64,000 bases of DNA from Streptomyces sp. AA1529 (GCF_000280905.1 NZ_ALAP01000009.1:51261-115260); one strand, 5' to 3'. Counted from the stretch's first letter, positions 26,083 to 35,738 are shown. Numbers and translations: made by a program. Notes: generated by a model from the sequence alone, not told the origin.

Positions 26083-26730
26083 ATGCAACGGGTCGGGGTC
26101 ATGGACAGCTTGCCGGCGCGGCTCTTCCTGCTCGCGTGCGAAGTGGAGAAGGAGCAGCTCAAGTGGGGCGACCAGCTCGGGTACGCGATACGTGCCGGCA
26201 CCCTCGCGGAGCTGGCGGCGCGGGGCTGCGTCGCCGACGACAAGGGCAGGGTCCGGGCAGTGGGCGGCCACCGCACCGGCGACCCCGTGCTCGACGGCGC
26301 GCTCCGCGTCATCGCCGAGCATCCCCGCGCCCGCCGCTGGCACACCTGGGTGCAGCGGGAACGCCGCCAGACCTGCCTCGCCGTGGAGGAGCAGCTGGCC
26401 GCCGCCGGAGTGATCCGGGTGGAGAGCAGGCCGCTGCGCCGCAAGCGGATCACGGTGCGTGACCGGAGTGTGCCGGGAGCGCTGCGCGCGGAGGCCGTCG
26501 CGACGTTGACCGGCGGGGAGCCGGTGGCCCGGATCGAGCCGTCGCGGGCCGCGCTGGCCTCGTTCGCCGCGCTGGCCCGGCTCTGCCCGGAGCTGGGCTG
26601 GCGGGTGCGGCACCAGAACCGCCGCCGTCTCAAGGAGCTGACCGCGCGTGCGGGAGTGGCCGGGCCCGCGCTGAAGAAGGCGATGGACGCGCGGGCCGCG
26701 GCCAACAATGCGGGGGCCGCGGGGGGCTGA
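26083..26730 (+). CDS. GOLPH3/GPP34-family protein
   Basis: 215 residues. Similar to actinobacterial GPP34 (GOLPH3/Vps74-like) proteins: LPARLFLLACEVEKEQL, a mid-region with RRWHTWVQRERRQT, and AAAGVIRVESRPLRRKRITV. The eukaryotic relatives bind phosphatidylinositol-4-phosphate; the bacterial function is not established. The start could be ATG 26083 or ATG 26101 (MDSLPARLF). The upstream gggggg abuts the first ATG. It lies next to, but in a separate unit from, the MpaB-like gene. Confidence 0.75.
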   Translation: MQRVGVMDSLPARLFLLACEVEKEQLKWGDQLGYAIRAGTLAELAARGCVADDKGRVRAVGGHRTGDPVLDGALRVIAEHPRARRWHTWVQRERRQTCLAVEEQLAAAGVIRVESRPLRRKRITVRDRSVPGALRAEAVATLTGGEPVARIEPSRAALASFAALARLCPELGWRVRHQNRRRLKELTARAGVAGPALKKAMDARAAANNAGAAGG

Positions 26731-26806
26731 TTCCGTCGCCCGGGGCATCTACCCTGGGCGCAGAGCCTTGCCCCGGTGCACAGCAGGCCCGCGGAAGGAG
26801 TGCCGC

Positions 26807-27745
26807 ATGGTCGCCCGCAGCGCAGAACCGGCTCCGGAGCCCCTGGGCCCCTCGTCGCTGACCTGGAAGTACTTCGGGGACTGGCGCGGAGTGCTGCTGG
26901 CCCCGTGGGCCGGAGCGATGCAGAACATGCACCCGCAGCTCGGCGCGGGGGTGGCCGAGCACTCCCGGTTCTTCGAGGAGCGCTGGCAGCGGTTGTTCCG
27001 TTCGTTGTACCCCATCGGGGGCGTGGTCTACGACGGGCCGCGTGCGGCGGCGACGGCCCGGCAGGTGCGCGGCTACCACCGCACCGTCAAGGGCACCGAC
27101 GGCGCCGGCCGCCCGTATCACGCGCTCGACCCCGACACCTTCTACTGGGCGCACGCCACTTTCTTCGTCCTCACGCTGCTGGTCGCCGACCGGCTCGGTC
27201 CGGGCCTGACGGAGGCGGAGAAGCGGCAGCTGTTCGACGAGCATGTGCAGTGGTGGCGGCTGTACGGCATGAGCATGCGTCCCGTACCGCCCGACTGGGA
27301 GGCGTTCCAGGCGTACTGGACGCGGATGGCCGAGGAGGTGCTGGAGGACAACCGGCCCACCCGCGATGTGCTGGATCTGCGGATGCTCGCGAAACCGCCC
27401 GCGCTGCGGCTGCTGCCGGACACGGTGTGGCGCCTGGTGCGGGGCCCGCAGGCGCGCGCCACGGTGTGGTTCACCGTCGGGCTCTTCCCGCCCGCGGTCC
27501 GCCACCGGCTGGGCTACCGGTGGACCGACCGCGACGAGCGGCGGCTGCGCAGGATCGGGCGGCTCGTGCACCACGGCTGGAAGCTGGTTCCGCCCTCGCG
27601 CCGCTACCACCCCAGGGCGCGGGCGGGCTGGGAGCGGGAACGGGGCCGCGGGCCCGGCACCGCGCCGCCGGTGGAGACGCCGGCCCGCAACCTGCCGCCG
27701 CCCCAGCAGCGCGGCCTGCCCCAGCACTACGTTCCCCCGGTGTGA
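26807..27745 (+). CDS. MpaB-family (DUF2236) heme oxygenase-like protein
   Basis: 312 residues. Resembles the DUF2236/MpaB-type family, which includes the latex-clearing oxygenase Lcp and a mycophenolate-pathway oxygenase. Conserved-looking segments: WRGVLLAPWAGAMQNMHP, LDPDTFYWAHATFF and VQWWRLYGMSMRPVP. ATG 26807 has an AAGGAG ribosome site seven bases upstream. The C-terminal ~45 residues are Pro/Arg-rich and probably disordered. Its 3' end overlaps the convergent MFS gene by 19 bases. Substrate unknown. Confidence 0.78.
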   Translation: MVARSAEPAPEPLGPSSLTWKYFGDWRGVLLAPWAGAMQNMHPQLGAGVAEHSRFFEERWQRLFRSLYPIGGVVYDGPRAAATARQVRGYHRTVKGTDGAGRPYHALDPDTFYWAHATFFVLTLLVADRLGPGLTEAEKRQLFDEHVQWWRLYGMSMRPVPPDWEAFQAYWTRMAEEVLEDNRPTRDVLDLRMLAKPPALRLLPDTVWRLVRGPQARATVWFTVGLFPPAVRHRLGYRWTDRDERRLRRIGRLVHHGWKLVPPSRRYHPRARAGWERERGRGPGTAPPVETPARNLPPPQQRGLPQHYVPPV

Positions 27746-29136
27746 GCGGTCACCCGGGTGCGGCGAGCGGACACGGCCGGCAGGGTGGCGAGCGCCGTCG
27801 CCGCTGCCGCCGCCAGCAGGGGGATGCCGTAGGCCCAACCGGCGGAGCCGAGTGATTCCGCGGCCCGGCCCCCGGCGGCCGAGCCGGCGGCGATCCCGCC
27901 GAGCAGCGCGGTGACGGCGAGCGTCATGCCCTCGTTGAGCCGCCCGGCGGGTGTGAGCCGCTGGATCAGTGCCATGCCGGTGACCATCGTCGGCGCGGTC
28001 GCCAGGCCTGCCACCAGGAGCGCCCCGGCCACCACCGGGAGCGGGGCGGTCAGCGCGGCGAGCAGCGGCAGGACCGCGAGTGCGGCCATGGCGGCGGTGC
28101 AGCCGGCCAGCCGCCGCCGGTGGGAGCGGGCGGGTGGCAGGGTGCCGAACGCGAGCCCGGCGACGGCGGATCCGGCCGCCTGGCAGGCGAGGACGGCGCC
28201 GCCCGCCGCCCGGTGCCCCTGCCCGTCCGCATAGGCGAGGGTGACCACCTCCAGCGCGCCGAACACGGCCCCGGTGGCGGCGAAGACGAGCAGCAGCGCC
28301 GGTATCCCGGGCTGCCGCAGCGGTGCGGATCCGGCCCGGTTCGGCACCCGGGCGGGCGGGGGTTCCGTCGAGCGCCGGCCGAGGAAGAGCAGGGTGCCGG
28401 TGAGCAGCAGCCCGCAGCCGGCCAGGGTTCCGGCCTCGGGGAAGAGCGCGGTGCACAGGAAGGTGGCGAGGACCGGTCCGAGCATGAAGCACAGCTCGTC
28501 GGCGGCCTGTTCGAACGAGTTGGCGGTGTGCCGGGCCGCCGGGTCGCGGCGCAGCAGATGCGCCCAGCGGGCGCGGGCCATGCCGCCGGTGTTGGGGGTG
28601 GTGGCGGTGGCGGCGTACGCGGCGAACAGTGTCCAGACCGGAGCGCGGGTGTGGACGCACACCACCAGGGCCAGCCAGCCGAGCAGCGCGAGCAGCGTCG
28701 CCGGCAGGGCGGCCCGGGACTGCCCGTGGCGGTCGACGGCCCGTGCCACGAGCGGTCCGGCCAGCGCGGTCGCGGCCAGGCCGGTCGCGGTGACGCTCCC
28801 GGCGAGCGCGTATGAGCCGTACGCGTCCGCGATCATCCACACGGCGCTGACGGTGAACATGCCCATGGGCAGCCGGGCGAGGAGTCCGCCGAGCGTGCAG
28901 CCGACGGCGCCGGGGCGGGCGAACAGCCGGGCGTACGGGCCCGCCGGGCGCGGAGCCGGGCCGGAGGGAGCCGGGTCGCCGACCGGTGCCGGGTCGCCGG
29001 AGCGAGCCGGGCCGCCGGACGGTACCGCGGAGGGCGTGATCACCAGGGTGGCGCCGTGGACGGCGTACCGCGGCCGGGCCGGAAGCGGAGGTCGACGGGA
29101 GAGGCGGGGGAGGCGGGGGACGTGGGGGAGGGGCAT
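27727..29136 (-). CDS. MFS transporter
   Basis: 469 residues with about 12 membrane segments after a ~65-residue Pro/Gly-rich N-terminal extension. Probable drug/metabolite efflux type (LVARAVDRHGQSRA between segments 2 and 3; TAPTMVTGMALIQRLTPAG in the second half). The start is uncertain: ATG 29136 lacks a clear ribosome site, and a start nearer residue 65 would still give a full MFS fold. Divergent from the LysR regulator at 29240 across about 100 bases, so probably controlled by it. 3' end overlaps the MpaB-like gene. Confidence 0.82.
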   Translation of the reverse strand: MPLPHVPRLPRLSRRPPLPARPRYAVHGATLVITPSAVPSGGPARSGDPAPVGDPAPSGPAPRPAGPYARLFARPGAVGCTLGGLLARLPMGMFTVSAVWMIADAYGSYALAGSVTATGLAATALAGPLVARAVDRHGQSRAALPATLLALLGWLALVVCVHTRAPVWTLFAAYAATATTPNTGGMARARWAHLLRRDPAARHTANSFEQAADELCFMLGPVLATFLCTALFPEAGTLAGCGLLLTGTLLFLGRRSTEPPPARVPNRAGSAPLRQPGIPALLLVFAATGAVFGALEVVTLAYADGQGHRAAGGAVLACQAAGSAVAGLAFGTLPPARSHRRRLAGCTAAMAALAVLPLLAALTAPLPVVAGALLVAGLATAPTMVTGMALIQRLTPAGRLNEGMTLAVTALLGGIAAGSAAGGRAAESLGSAGWAYGIPLLAAAAATALATLPAVSARRTRVTAHTGGT

Positions 29137-29169
29137 GCGTCCAGCGTTGCGGCGGACGCCCGGAACGGT

Positions 29170-29210
29170 CCAACACCTGTGGGCGGCCCTTTCACGCAGC
29201 TGTGTTGTGG
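29170..29210. promoter_or_regulatory. Putative LysR operator between MFS and lysR genes
   Basis: Imperfect inverted repeat ccaacac (29170-29176) and gtgttgtgg (29202-29210), centred in the 103-base divergent intergenic region, where a LysR-type regulator would be expected to bind. Confidence 0.4.
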
Positions 29211-29239
29211 ATCGGGGGCCGCCCGCCTACCGTCTCCTG

Positions 29240-30208
29240 GTGTCCGACGACCTCTCTCCGCGCCGGCTGCGGGCGTTCGTGGCCGTTGCCGAGGAGCTGC
29301 ACTTCACCCGTGCCGCGGCCCGGCTGTATGTGGCCCAGCAGGCGCTCAGCCGCGACATCCGGGCGCTGGAGCGCGAGTTGGGTGCCGTGCTGTTCGTGCG
29401 CAGCACCCGGCAGGTCGCGCTCACCGCGGAGGGGGAGCGGCTGCTGCCGTACGCGCGCCGGACCCTGGCCGCCCACGACGAACTGGCCGCCGCCTTCGCG
29501 GGGGACGGCGGGCGGGGCGGTCGGCCGCTGGCCGTCGATGTGGCGGCTCCGGTCTCCACCGGGCAGCGGGTGCTGGAGGCGGCACGCGAGGCGGCCCCGG
29601 CCGTCGAGTTCGTCGCCCGCTACCACAGCGGGCTGACCGCGGCCGCCGCCGATCTCCTCGCGGGCCGGCTCGATGTCTCCTTCGGCCGCGTCGCCGGCCT
29701 GCCGCCCGAGATCCTGTCCGGCCTGGAGCACGCCCTGGTGCGCTACGAGCGGACGGCCGTGCTGCTGCCGGAACGGCACCGGCTCGCCGGGCGGGCCGAG
29801 GTGCCGCTGGCGGAGCTGGCCGGCGAGACGCTGTACGCCGGTGCCGGGAACGACGGCACCGCCGAGTGGACCTCCTACGCGCGCGCCCTGTTCGCGGAGC
29901 GGGGCATCCGACTGGCCGCGCCCTTCCCGAAGATCGAGGGGGAGCGGGAGTTCGCCCGGGTGGTGCGGGCGAAGGGCTGGTCGGTGCTGGCGACATCGGT
30001 CTTCGTCGGGGTCGAGGGCATGGTCCTGCGACCGCTGACCGCTCCGGTGCCGCTCTCCCCGGTGTCCATGGTCTGGCGCCGCGGACTGCGGCACCCCGGC
30101 CTGACCGCGCTGCGGAAGGCGGCACGCGGGGAGGCGGCGGCCGGGGACTGGCTGCGGCGTCCTCCGGACGGCTGGCTGCCGGACCAGGACGCGGCCCTCC
30201 ACCGCTGA
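29240..30208 (+). CDS. LysR-family transcriptional regulator
   Basis: 322 residues. N-terminal winged helix-turn-helix RLRAFVAVAEELHFTRAAARLYVAQQALSR split over residues 8-37, then the recognition continuation (IRALERELGAVLFVRSTRQVALTAEG). A C-terminal effector domain follows (about 95-300). GTG 29240 gives VSDDLSPRRLRA. Divergent from an MFS gene, the standard arrangement for a LysR activator and its transporter target. The effector is unknown. Confidence 0.88.
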   Translation: MSDDLSPRRLRAFVAVAEELHFTRAAARLYVAQQALSRDIRALERELGAVLFVRSTRQVALTAEGERLLPYARRTLAAHDELAAAFAGDGGRGGRPLAVDVAAPVSTGQRVLEAAREAAPAVEFVARYHSGLTAAAADLLAGRLDVSFGRVAGLPPEILSGLEHALVRYERTAVLLPERHRLAGRAEVPLAELAGETLYAGAGNDGTAEWTSYARALFAERGIRLAAPFPKIEGEREFARVVRAKGWSVLATSVFVGVEGMVLRPLTAPVPLSPVSMVWRRGLRHPGLTALRKAARGEAAAGDWLRRPPDGWLPDQDAALHR

Positions 30209-30257
30209 CCGTTCCCCCGCGCCGAGCGGCGGCCGGGGCCCGACTGCCCGCGGCGGG

Positions 30258-31013
30258 TCAGGCGTTGGCGCCCGCGTCCACCGTGAACACCGAGCCGGTG
30301 ACACCCGCGGCTTCCGGACCGGCCAGGTGGGCCACCATGGCGGCGACGCCTTCGGGGGTTCCGTAGCGGCCGAGCGCGGTCAGGGCGCGCTGTTCGTCGG
30401 CGCGGGAACCGTCCGCCGGGTTCATCTCGGTGTCGGTGGAGCCGGGCTGGATCAGGTTGGCGGTGATGTCACGGGCTCCCAGATCGCGGGCCAGCCCGCG
30501 GGTCAGGCCGCCGAGCGCGGACTTGGAGGCGGCGTAGAGCGTGATGCCGGGCCGCGGCACGCGCTCGGCCAGGTTGCTGCCGATCGTCACGACGCGCCCT
30601 CCGGACGTCATGTGCGCGGCGGCGGCCCGGGCGGCGAGCAGCGCCGCGCGCACATGGATCGCCAGCGTGCGGTCGATCTCCTCCGGGGTGAGGTCCTCCA
30701 GCGGGCCGTTCGGGAAGATGCCCGCGTTGTTGACGAGGATGTCCAGGCGGCCGAACTCCTGCACCGTGCGGTGCACGGCTGTCACCGGGTCGGTCGCCGA
30801 CGCGCTGTCGGCCCGGACGGCGAGGGCCCGGCGTCCGGAGGCGCGGAGGTCCGCGGCGACCTCGGCCGCCCGTCCTTTCGCGTCGACGTAGGTCAGCGCG
30901 ACGTCCGCGCCGTCCGCCGCGAGGCGCCGGGCGACGGCCGCGCCTATGCCCCTGCTCCCGCCGGTCACCAGTGCTGCTCTGCCGCTGAGGGGGAGTGTCG
31001 ACGCAGACGTCAT
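30258..31013 (-). CDS. SDR-family oxidoreductase (3-oxoacyl-ACP-reductase-like)
   Basis: 251 residues. Classical SDR: TGGSRGIGAAVA (NADP loop), NNAGIF, catalytic Ser in VTIGSNLAER, YAASK, and VFTVDAGANA at the end. The substrate cannot be told from sequence. Divergent from the TetR regulator at 31233, so probably its target. ATG 31013. Confidence 0.88.
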   Translation of the reverse strand: MTSASTLPLSGRAALVTGGSRGIGAAVARRLAADGADVALTYVDAKGRAAEVAADLRASGRRALAVRADSASATDPVTAVHRTVQEFGRLDILVNNAGIFPNGPLEDLTPEEIDRTLAIHVRAALLAARAAAAHMTSGGRVVTIGSNLAERVPRPGITLYAASKSALGGLTRGLARDLGARDITANLIQPGSTDTEMNPADGSRADEQRALTALGRYGTPEGVAAMVAHLAGPEAAGVTGSVFTVDAGANA

Positions 31014-31064
31014 GGCTGTCCTCGTTCCGATGCGCTGGGTGGAGTCGTGCGCTCACCTCTTCTG

Positions 31065-31135
31065 TAGTGAGCGTTACATAATTAAGCGACGAGTATCCTC
31101 GGTCGTCAAGACCTTTCGGTATCGAGCGCTAAACA
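31065..31135. promoter_or_regulatory. AT-rich divergent promoter with paired TetR-type half-sites
   Basis: The 219-base SDR/TetR gap contains tagtgagcgttacata (31065-31080) and tatcgagcgctaaaca (31120-31135). These share GAGCG(T/C)TA and flank an AT-rich stretch. Both are imperfect palindromes, suitable as operators for the adjacent TetR repressor. Confidence 0.45.
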
Positions 31136-31232
31136 AGGCGGCCGGTGCCACCGCGACCGGCGGTCGGCGGCGCACCACGGCAGGACGACAGCGGCAGGAC
31201 AGCGGCAGGACAACGGCAAGAAGGAGGCCGGG

Positions 31233-31880
31233 ATGGCCACACGCGGACGGCCGCGCGCCTTCGACCGGGACGCCGCTCTCGAACGGGCGATGCACGTCTT
31301 CTGGGAGCGCGGGTACGAAGCGACCACGATGGCCGACCTCACCGCGGCCATGGGTATCCGGCCGCCGAGCCTCTACGCCGCGTTCGGCTCCAAGGAGGGC
31401 CTCTTCCGTGCGGCGGTCGCGCTCTACGGCCGCACCGAGGGCGCCGTCACCCGCCGGGCGCTGTCCGAGGCGTCCACGGCCCGCGAGGGAGTCCGGCAGG
31501 CGCTGCGCGGCAACGCCTGCGCGTACACCGCCGCCGGCAAGCCCCCCGGGTGCATGATCGTCCTCGCCGCCACCAACTGCACCCCCGAGAACGACGGTGT
31601 CCGCGCGCTGCTGGCCGAGGATCGCCGCGCGATGGAGGGCCGGATCCGGGAGCGGATGGACCGCGGGGTCGCCGAGGGCGATCTCCCGGCCGGGGCCGAC
31701 ACCCGGGCACTGGCCGCCTTCTACGCGACCGTCCTGTTCGGCCTCTCGGTCCAGGCCAGGGACGGAGTCCCCCGCCAGGACCTGCTCGGCGCCGTGGAAG
31801 CCGCCATGGCCGTCTGGGGCACCCTGGCGGCCACCGACGGGCCACCCGGTCCGGCGCCGGACCGGGAGAGCACTCCGTGA
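31233..31880 (+). CDS. TetR-family transcriptional regulator
   Basis: 215 residues. N-terminal helix-turn-helix: FDRDAALERAMHVFWERGYE, then TTMADLTAAMGIRPPSLYAA and FGSKEGLF. The C-terminal domain has GKPPGCMIVLAATNCTPEN, a motif common in regulators of reactive-electrophile or oxidoreductase genes. Excellent AAGGAGG ribosome site before ATG 31233. Probably represses the divergent SDR gene and itself. Confidence 0.9.
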   Translation: MATRGRPRAFDRDAALERAMHVFWERGYEATTMADLTAAMGIRPPSLYAAFGSKEGLFRAAVALYGRTEGAVTRRALSEASTAREGVRQALRGNACAYTAAGKPPGCMIVLAATNCTPENDGVRALLAEDRRAMEGRIRERMDRGVAEGDLPAGADTRALAAFYATVLFGLSVQARDGVPRQDLLGAVEAAMAVWGTLAATDGPPGPAPDRESTP

Positions 31881-32156
31881 CCGGGCCGCGGCCGTCCGGA
31901 CGCAGCCGCACCACGCCGCACCGCGCCGGACGGAGGCGTGCCGCGCCACGCCGCACCGGAGCCGTGCCGCGCCGGATGAAGTCGGGCCGCACCGTGCACG
32001 GAGCCGTGCCGCCCCGACCCCGGCCCGGGCCGACACGCAGGCACCGACGCGAACTCCGGCAAAGGCCCCCGTTCGGTACATTGAGACGCCAGTGCGTGAC
32101 CTGCCGGGCGTGCCGACGGCCGCCTCCGAGCTCATGAACCTCGCAGGCGAGGCAAC

Positions 32157-35100
32157 GTGTTCCATCTGAGTGCGCCGATCGTGACCGTGTTCCTCGGCTA
32201 CGTGGTCGCCGTGCTCGCCATCGGTGTCCGCGCCTACACCCGCACCCGCACCTTCGCCGACTTCGCCCTCGGCGGCCGCAGACTGAGCGCCTACGTCGCC
32301 GCGCTGTCCGCCGGGGCCAGTGACATGTCCGGCTGGCTGTTCCTCGCCCTGCCCGGCGCGGTCTACGCGGGCGGTCTCGGCGCCGCCTGGATCGCTGCCG
32401 GTCTGGCGGTCGGCACCTACCTCAACTGGCTGTTCGTCGCGCCCCGGCTGCGCACCTACACCGAGCGCGCCGAGAACGCGGTCAGCCTCTCGGCGTATCT
32501 GGAGGAGCGGTTCGAGGACCGCACCCGGACGCTGCGGATGGTCTCGGCCGCGGTCACCCTGGTGTTCTTCACCGTCTACGTCGCCAGCGGCCTGGTGGCC
32601 GGCGGGCTGCTGTCCAAGTACGTCTTCGACATCCGCTTCGGCCTCGGGGTGACCCTGACCGCCCTGGTGATCGCCATCTACTCCTGCCTCGGCGGGTTCC
32701 TCGCCGTGAGCCTGACGCATGTGATGCAGGGTCTGCTGATGCTCTGCGCCCTGATCGTGCTCCCGGCGGTCGGTGTCGCGGCCGTCGGCGGGTTCGGCGC
32801 GCTGGGCTCCACCCTCGGCGACAAGAAGGCGGGCCTGCTCGACATGGGGTCCGACGTCCACTACGCGGACGGCCAGTGGTCGGCGGGCGGCGGGCTCGGC
32901 GCCGTCGCGATCGTCTCGCTGCTCGCCTGGGGCCTCGGATACTTCGGCCAGCCGCACATCCTGGCCCGCTTCATGGGCATCCGCAGCATCCGCGCGGTGC
33001 CGGCGGCCCGCCGCATCGGCACCGGCTGGGTCGTCCTCGTGCTCGGCGGCGCCACCCTCGTCGGTCTGGTGGGCATCGCCGAACTCGACACGCCGCTCTC
33101 CTCCCCGGACACGGTGTTCATCGTGCTGAGCCGCACGCTGCTCGACCCCTGGGTCGCCGGGCTGATGCTGGTCGCCGTGCTGGCCGCCGTGATGTCGACC
33201 GCGGACAGCCAGCTCCTCGTGTCGTCCGTGGCCCTGACGGAGGACTTCTACCGCGCGTTCCTCAACCGGCGTGCCTCGGACAAGGTGCTGGTGCGGGTCG
33301 GCCGCGCCGCGGTCGGTGTGGTGATCCTCGCGGCCTTCGCGATCGCGCTCCGCGGGGACGGACTGCTGAGCATCGTCGCCTACGCCTGGGCGGGCTTCGG
33401 GGCCGCCTTCGGCCCCGTCGTCCTCCTCTCGCTGTACTGGCCGCGGATGACCTGGGCGGGGGCCATGGCCGGGATCGTGTCGGGTGCCGCCACGGTGCTG
33501 CTGTGGAAGCGGATCAACCCCCTGCTCGGGCCGCTGGAGTCGGGCCTCTACGAGATGGTCCCGGGCGTGCTCGTCGCCACCTGTGCCGCACTGCTGTTCG
33601 GCAGGTTCGTCGGCCGGCCGCCCAGGCGCGCCTTCTGGCGGATGCCCGGCGGCGGGATGAGCCAGCTGATGCTCAGCCCGTTCCTCAACCACGCGCCGGT
33701 CGGCATCGCCGTGCTGGACTCGGACCTGCGCTACGTCTGGGTGAACGAGGCCCTGGACCGCCTCGTCCCGCTGCAGCGGCGGTTGGGCCGGCAGATCGCC
33801 GAAGTGCTGCCCGGGCCCACGGCGGAGGCGTTCGAGGCCACGATGCGCTCCGTCCTGGAGACCGGGGAGCCGGTCATGGACCACGAGTTCCGCGGCCCGC
33901 ACTACCCGGACCCGTACCGCGAACGCGCGTTCTCCGCCTCGATCTTCGTGATGACGGACCGCCAGGGCCGGCACGTGGGGGTCTGGTACATGCTGATCGA
34001 CGTCACCGAGCGCTGGCAGGCCCAGGAGCGGCTGGCCCTGCTGAACGAGGCCGCAGCGCGCATCGGCAGCACGCTGGACGTGACCCGCACGGCCCAGGAA
34101 CTGGCCGACGAGGCCGTACCGGCCCTCGCCGACTTCGTCGCCGTCGACGTGCTGGACTCGGTCATGAAGGGCGAGGAACCGGCACCGGGACCGGTCGGCA
34201 TGACACCCGTGCTGCGCCGCGCGGGACAGCAGTCGGTGCGCGAGGGCGCCCCGGAGGCGACCCGCGCCGTGGGCGAAGTGGTCCAGCGTGCCCCGTCCTC
34301 GCCCGTGACCCGCTGCCTGCTGGAGAGCAGAACCCTGGTGGACCGGACCCTGGACCCCGCCACCAGCCCCTGGGTCACCGAGGACGAGTCGCTCGGCGCC
34401 TCCATCCGGGCGTTCGGCTTCCGCTCGGTGGTGGTGATCCCGGTGCGGGCGCGCGGCGTCACCCTCGGCGTGGCGACGTTCGCCCGGCCCGCACACCGGG
34501 ACCCCTTCGAGGCGGACGACGTGCGCCTCGCCGAGGAGATCGTCGCCCACGCCGCGGTGTGCGTCGACAACGCGCGCCGCTTCACCCGCGAGCGCACCGC
34601 GGCACGTTCCATGCAGCGGTCCCTGTTGCCGCAGGAGCTGACGGCGGGGAACGCGCTGACCGTGGCGTCCTGGTACCTCCCGGCGGACGTCCCCAGCGGC
34701 GTGGGCGGTGACTGGTTCGACGTCATCCCGCTCTCCGGGGCCCGGGTCGCCCTGGTCATCGGGGACGTGGTCGGGCACGGCATCAACGCGGCGGCGACGA
34801 TGGGCCGGCTGCGGACCGCGGTGCGCACCCTCGCCAACCTGGACCTCCCCCCGGACGAACTCCTCGCCCACCTGGACGACCTGGTCATCGGCCTCATGGG
34901 GGCGCACAGCAGCGAGGAGCCGTCCTCGGCCGAGGACGAGACCGCGGGCACCGCGTTCCTCGGGGCCACCTGCCTGTTCGCCGTCTACGACCCGGTCAGC
35001 AGGCGGTGCACACTCGCCCGGGCCGGCCACCTCCCACCCGTGATCGTCGGCCCGGACGGCGGCGTCGACATCGTGGAACTGCCCGTCGGACCGCCCCTCG

Positions 35101-35738
35101 GCCTCGGATACCTCCCCTTCGAGTCCGCCGAACGGGAGCTGCCCGAGGGCAGCCTCCTCGCCCTCTACACCGACGGCCTCATCGAGACCTACGACCGGGA
35201 CATCGATGTCGGGCTCGCTCGGCTGAGCGAAGCCCTCGCCGAGCCCGGACCCACCCTGGAGACGATCGGCCGCAACGCCCTGGACGCCCTGCTCACCGGT
35301 CCCCCCGTCGACGACGCCGCGCTGCTGCTGGCCCGGACCCGGGTCCTGCCCGCGGACCGCGTCGTCTCCTGGGACCTGCCCAGCGACCCGGCCGCCGTCG
35401 GGCGCGCCCGCGCCGCGGCCGGGGAGCAGCTGGCGGAGTGGGGCCTGGACGAACTGGCCTTCACCACCGAACTCGTCGTCAGCGAACTGGTCACCAACGC
35501 CATCCGCCACGCCACCGGCCCGGTCTGCCTCCGCCTGATCCTGGACCGCGGCCTGATCTGCGAGGTCTCCGACGCCAGCAGCACCTCCCCGCGGCTGCGC
35601 CACGCCCGCACCACCGACGAGGGCGGCCGGGGCCTGCTGCTGGTGGCCCAGCTCGCCCAACGCTGGGGCACCCGCCACACGGCGACCGGCAAGATCATCT
35701 GGGCGGAGCAGCCCGTCCCCGGCCCTGTGGAGATGTAG
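32157..35738 (+). CDS. Sodium/solute symporter fused to PAS-GAF-PP2C phosphatase-HATPase signalling modules
   Basis: 1193 residues in one uninterrupted frame. About 1-480: PutP-like sodium:solute symporter with about 13 membrane segments (AALSAGASDMSGWLFLALPG is the PutP-type first substrate/sodium segment; SLLAWGLGYFGQPHILARF). About 500-620: PAS (HAPVGIAVLDSDLRYVWVN). About 625-810: GAF. About 815-1060: SpoIIE/RsbU PP2C with metal motifs GGDWFDV, GDVVGHG, LYTDGLIE and DDAALLL intact. About 1070-1193: RsbW-like HATPase with ELVTNAIRHA and GGRGLLLV. Inferred role: a transporter-sensor that turns substrate or sodium binding into dephosphorylation/phosphorylation of an anti-anti-sigma-type protein. 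It is comparable in logic to the CbrA SSS-histidine kinase. GTG 32157 follows ggcgagg. No partner is adjacent. Confidence 0.9.
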   Translation: MFHLSAPIVTVFLGYVVAVLAIGVRAYTRTRTFADFALGGRRLSAYVAALSAGASDMSGWLFLALPGAVYAGGLGAAWIAAGLAVGTYLNWLFVAPRLRTYTERAENAVSLSAYLEERFEDRTRTLRMVSAAVTLVFFTVYVASGLVAGGLLSKYVFDIRFGLGVTLTALVIAIYSCLGGFLAVSLTHVMQGLLMLCALIVLPAVGVAAVGGFGALGSTLGDKKAGLLDMGSDVHYADGQWSAGGGLGAVAIVSLLAWGLGYFGQPHILARFMGIRSIRAVPAARRIGTGWVVLVLGGATLVGLVGIAELDTPLSSPDTVFIVLSRTLLDPWVAGLMLVAVLAAVMSTADSQLLVSSVALTEDFYRAFLNRRASDKVLVRVGRAAVGVVILAAFAIALRGDGLLSIVAYAWAGFGAAFGPVVLLSLYWPRMTWAGAMAGIVSGAATVLLWKRINPLLGPLESGLYEMVPGVLVATCAALLFGRFVGRPPRRAFWRMPGGGMSQLMLSPFLNHAPVGIAVLDSDLRYVWVNEALDRLVPLQRRLGRQIAEVLPGPTAEAFEATMRSVLETGEPVMDHEFRGPHYPDPYRERAFSASIFVMTDRQGRHVGVWYMLIDVTERWQAQERLALLNEAAARIGSTLDVTRTAQELADEAVPALADFVAVDVLDSVMKGEEPAPGPVGMTPVLRRAGQQSVREGAPEATRAVGEVVQRAPSSPVTRCLLESRTLVDRTLDPATSPWVTEDESLGASIRAFGFRSVVVIPVRARGVTLGVATFARPAHRDPFEADDVRLAEEIVAHAAVCVDNARRFTRERTAARSMQRSLLPQELTAGNALTVASWYLPADVPSGVGGDWFDVIPLSGARVALVIGDVVGHGINAAATMGRLRTAVRTLANLDLPPDELLAHLDDLVIGLMGAHSSEEPSSAEDETAGTAFLGATCLFAVYDPVSRRCTLARAGHLPPVIVGPDGGVDIVELPVGPPLGLGYLPFESAERELPEGSLLALYTDGLIETYDRDIDVGLARLSEALAEPGPTLETIGRNALDALLTGPPVDDAALLLARTRVLPADRVVSWDLPSDPAAVGRARAAAGEQLAEWGLDELAFTTELVVSELVTNAIRHATGPVCLRLILDRGLICEVSDASSTSPRLRHARTTDEGGRGLLLVAQLAQRWGTRHTATGKIIWAEQPVPGPVEM

